Of a stretch of 63,495 nucleotides of DNA, positions 60,232 to 63,495 are shown piece by piece. How positions within the stretch are numbered: position 1 is the first letter of the stretch; every line of letters begins with the position of its first letter. The notes beneath the pieces were generated by a model that saw only the letters and a list, made by a program, of their open reading frames with translations, was not told the DNA's origin and did not search any database. A program made the position numbers and the translations under genes. The stretch comes from Saitoella complicata NRRL Y-17804 (taxonomy: Eukaryota > Ascomycota > Saitoellomycetes > Saitoellales > Saitoellaceae): NCBI RefSeq assembly GCF_001661265.1, contig NW_017567000.1, positions 411,949-475,443 on the forward strand, read 5' to 3'.

Positions 60232-61385
60232 GCGTTTTGCAGCTCTTACCCCCGTTGCTTTGTTGCATTGGGAGGTGATTGTAGGCCGAGGAAGCCTTTC
60301 GAGGATGTGACTTGAAGCGCACATGAAGGCCATTACTTTTCCCGTCGTGGAAGACGCACTATGGATTATCATCCCGTCCCGTCAGATGCAGATGTGTAAC
60401 TGTAACTTGTGTTTGTCCGCCGGCTTGGTATGACAACGCCCAGTCAATAGCTACAAATACGGTCTTCTGATTAGAGTTTTGCCAAGCTTGATGTGTCTCT
60501 TGGGCTTCCTGGGATATTGTCGACTGGCTTGCGGCACTCGAGCTTGGCTGCCCGCGCGCGCACTCACCTTGGCGGGGGCGTAGCGAGCGAGCTTCTGTGC
60601 GCTTTGTTTCGAGAGAACTCAGCCTACCAATTGAGGTTGTTTTGCTACCATGACTGCAGGTAGATTGCCTTCTCCTTTCTCGGGGTGTAATGGCAGGACG
60701 ACGGGTTGTCAGTATCGCCCTTGCTCTCGCTTCAAATGAATGCTTACGCCCAAAGCGGCGCACGAGCGCCGAGCCGTCCTGAGACCCCTCGATGTGCTCT
60801 TGTCCCCGCTTTCCCTGAGTGATCGTACCGCCCTGTCTTGCAGCCGTCGCCCAACCCACGGCTCGCCTCATTGCTGCCAAGGATAAGCATAGGGACTTGC
60901 AGATGTCAAGGTCATCTCATCTCGTCCAAGAAAGTCTAATCGATGATCGATGGAGGGGACATATGTCCATTGCGTCACTCGCACAAGACTGCGCACGCGC
61001 GTCTGACTCTCGTTGAGGGTTTTAAGCTTAGGGTTAAGCGACGCTGCCTTTCGTCGTGTACACGGCAATTGCGAAACGGCCGCGGGGCAATCTCCACGTC
61101 TCGGTCAACTGGGATTGTCTAGACTTTCTATTTGCAGGGTCTGCGTTCTTCTGGCCAATCACCGCGCAGTGCTAAGGATATGCTTAAATTGAGGCTTGCC
61201 CTGAGGTTGGGGTAGTCTTAGTGCAACACTACTCGATCGAGAGGCTCAGCGGTGGGACGACGTTCCTCATAAGGACCCCAGGACCCCTTGCCATTGGTAG
61301 GCAGCACCAACACGACGGACGAGGACAACGGCAGTCAGTACGCTCCCTACCACCTTCTCTCATTGCAATCGGTCACTGTAAAGCA
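60232..61385. other. Subtelomeric intergenic
   Basis: About 1.15 kb between the tRNA and the DHCR7-like gene. Frames up to about 170 codons on the minus strand (60359-60880) have irregular composition and no resemblance to known proteins. The last 200 bases probably contain the promoter and leader of the reductase. Confidence 0.4.
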
Positions 61386-62964
61386 ATGGTCGCAAGGAGC
61401 ACCGGCGAGATCAGACCGCCCAAGTTACCTCCCGCACTCGAGACGACGAGCCTGCTGGATGGAGGAGCGGAAGAGGAGGATGAGGTTGACCAGACGGGAC
61501 CCGACCCGGAGGTTTCTGCTGTTGAGGAACGTGCGGATGAGGAAAGGCTTTATGGCAAGGAAGGATGGGGACGTGAGAAAGGTGCGCATACATCCCCAAT
61601 TCGATGGCATACACTCCAGCCAGATGTCAATTGGGTTTCATTGAACGAATGAATGCTAATTCAGTTTGTCAGACATCTCCGCCGGAACTCGGTTAGGTGC
61701 GATCTTCATGCTCCTCTTCACACCCACGCTTTCCTTCTACTTCCTGGCCTCCTGTACCAACTATCAATGCTCGCTTTCGGCCCCTATCTGGGATATCTTC
61801 CACTCTGCTCACCCGATGCAAACTTGGTTGAGTTGGTTCCCGACGCCGACGTGGAGAGCGAGTATCGGATACGCGCTTTGGGTCATCACACAGGGTATCC
61901 TGTATGTGATTGTACCGGGCAAGATCGGATACGGTCAGCGTACGCCTGCGGGATACTTGTTGCCGTATAGGGTTAACGGGTTGAATGTCTACATCCTCAC
62001 TCACGTCGCTTTCGCCGTTTCGGTCTACTACGGTATCATCTCCGCTGGCATTATCGCGCACCACTGGCAAGGTCTATTCGTGGCCGCCAACGTTTACGGA
62101 TACCTCCTCACTATCTTCGCCTACGTCAAAGCGCGCTATTGGCCTTCTCACCCCGAGGACAGGAAGTGGTCTGGAAGTATCTGGTATGATTTGATGATGG
62201 GTGTTGAGTTCAACCCCCGTATCGGCAAGTTGTGGGACTTCAAGTTGTTCCACAATGGAAGACCTGGTATCATCGCGTGGACCCTCATTGACATCTCCTT
62301 CGCTGGAGCGCAGTATGAGAAGCTCGGTTACGTTACCAACTCTATGTGGTTGGTTATCTTCTTGCATGGATTGTACGTTGTCGACTTTTTCTACAACGAG
62401 GATTGGTACTTGAGGACCATCGACATTGCGCACGACCACTTCGGGTATTACCTCGCTTGGGGAGACACCGTTTGGTTGCCCTTCATGTACACCTTGCAGG
62501 CGCAGTACCTCTTCTACAACCCTATCGACTTGGAGTGGTACGCCGCGGTCGCGGTCTTCAGCCTCGGTGTCGGCGGCTACTGGATCTTCCGCACTGCGAA
62601 CCACCAGAAGGATCTCGTCCGCAGCACGGACGGAAAATGTACCATTTGGGGCAAGCCCGCACAGGTGATCAGAACCGTCTACGTCACCTCCGACGGCGCC
62701 GTCCACAAATCCCTCCTCCTCGTCTCTGGCTTTTGGGGTTGGAGTCACCAATTCAACTACGTTGGTGACCTCCTTCTCTCGTTCGCGATGTGTGCTGCGT
62801 GTGGCTTGCATCACCTTTTGCCGTACTTTTACATCATTTATATGTTTATTCTGTTGAATCATCGGATTTGGAGGAGTGAGAAGAGGTGTCGGGCGAAGTA
62901 TGGGAAGTATTGGGAGGAGTATTGTGAGAGGGTGCCGTACAAGTTGATTCCGGGTGTGTATTAG
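61386..62964 (+). CDS. Delta7-sterol reductase (DHCR7-like), subtelomeric
   Basis: Exons 61386-61581 and 61673-62964 give 495 residues. The phase-1 intron (91 nt, GTGCGC donor, GTCAG acceptor) joins YGKEGWGREK to DISAGTRLGAIF. A start further upstream is possible. The protein has about nine membrane segments and the ERG4/ERG24 family body: NPRIGKLWDFKLFHNGRPGI, NEDWYLRTIDIAHDHFGYYL and the C-terminus LLPYFYIIYMFILLNHRIWR, ending in VPYKLIPGVY, all close to animal DHCR7. Such enzymes reduce the sterol C7 double bond with NADPH in the ER. Most fungi keep that bond (ergosterol), so this enzyme is uncommon. In the signature near residues 417-430, GVARHFNY of animals is GWSHQFNY: the Arg-His pair is His-Gln. 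It ends 400 bases before the telomere. Confidence 0.88.
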
Positions 62965-63362
62965 GTGGATAGCGGAGGACGGAGACATCGAGTGTCAGGA
63001 AGGATGAAGAAGGAAGAGGAGCGTGTATGGTATGAAGATACCCCGTTACGATGGACGTGTTGTGGACGCAAGGATAGGCGGGCCCGGGGCTTGGGTCTTC
63101 TTTTATCGTTTTGATTGGCTTTTACTTTGAGTACTGTTACTTCTATCAAGGACAAGACCCGCTGAGCGGGCGAATGAATTGACATTGTTGTACATTGAAA
63201 TAATACTTTATTTAAGAATATCACCCCATGAAAATAGCATGGCCGACCGTGCGGGCCACTCGAAGTGTGAAGGCGGAGAAGGACGTGGGCTGAGGGGGTA
63301 ATCGATACCAGAACGTGATGCAAACAGGTGGATCTTTGCCCTTCCCCCAACTTCGGCTTGGG
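62965..63362. other. Last unique sequence before the telomere
   Basis: About 400 bases containing the 3' region of the sterol reductase gene. I see no subtelomeric repeat, helicase or other gene, so the reductase is the terminal gene of this arm. Confidence 0.5.
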
Positions 63363-63495
63363 TAACCCTAGGGTTAGGGTTAGGGTTAGGGTTAGGGTTA
63401 GGGTTAGGGTTAGGGTTAGGGTTAGGGTTAGGGTTAGGGTTAGGGTTAGGGTTAGGGTTAGGGTTAGGGTTAGGGTTAGGGTTAGGGTTAGGGTT
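63363..63495 (+). repeat. Telomere, (TTAGGG)n
   Basis: From 63369 to the end of the window the sequence is about 21 perfect TTAGGG units (127 bases), with the G-rich strand running 5' to 3' outward, so this is the right end of a chromosome. The first bases (63363-63375) read TAACCCTAGGGTT, so one reversed unit meets the array head-on in a short palindrome. Confidence 0.99.

Noticed and set aside
60359-60880. 173-codon minus-strand frame near the tRNA
   Set aside because: Ser/Arg/Gln-rich random-looking composition and no start context or splice partners.
1-63495. CRISPR array, prophage or bacterial-type operon
   Set aside because: No regularly spaced repeats with spacers other than simple microsatellites and telomere; spliced eukaryotic genes throughout.

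Overview
This window is the right-hand end of a chromosome of a filamentous fungus, most likely an ascomycete of the Pezizomycotina. It ends in about 21 perfect TTAGGG units (63369-63495). Genes are dense and often divergently paired. Introns are short (44-116 nt), with GTACGT/GTATGT-type donors and CTAAC/CTGAC/CTGAT-like branch sites. Recognisable genes fit such a fungus: SCON-2/Met30, Atg17, single-chain Leu1, Sip5, Ubc6, a CBM21 phosphatase-1 regulator. A C5(6)-type Delta7-sterol reductase (DHCR7-like) beside the telomere is uncommon in fungi. It hints at, but does not prove, a brassicasterol-type sterol maker such as some Pezizomycetes.

Layout. 1-1.2 kb: decayed Tc1/mariner-IS630-type transposase. 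1.4-5.7 kb: a coiled-coil membrane protein and a PP1 glycogen-targeting subunit. 5.7-9.2 kb: long gene-free stretch. 9.2-16 kb: three genes not recognised, one a heavily N-glycosylated membrane protein. 16-27 kb: divergent clade of catalase-like protein, SCON-2/Met30 F-box WD40 protein, Atg17, a frameshifted small membrane gene, an MFS transporter and a proline-rich protein. 27-36 kb: LAT-family amino acid permease, an intact paralogue of the small membrane gene, Ubc6 and Sam50 in a divergent pair, Leu1, RNA polymerase III subunit Rpc25. 36-49.3 kb: three C2H2-finger proteins interleaved with Tfb4 (TFIIH), a Trf4/5 poly(A) polymerase and a Cox14-like protein. 49.5-59.3 kb: glucosidase II beta, a DHA1 drug transporter, a serine-rich protein, a metallothionein-like protein, a four-TM protein and Sip5. 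60-63.5 kb: tRNA-Pro(AGG) with a 12-nt intron, DHCR7-like reductase, telomere.

Most genes are ordinary housekeeping genes without operon-like linkage. Shared themes are weak: ER functions (Ubc6, glucosidase II beta, DHCR7), mitochondrial biogenesis (Sam50, Cox14) and transcription or RNA processing (Tfb4, Trf4/5, Rpc25). I found no convincing new multi-gene system, biosynthetic cluster, CRISPR or prophage. The items most worth a second look are the subtelomeric DHCR7 with an altered signature, the catalase-like protein lacking the distal Asn, the C2H2 group, the small membrane paralogue pair, the Cys-rich mini-protein and two GC-AG introns. All exon structures here were inferred by eye from splice signals, frame and family similarity, without transcripts.
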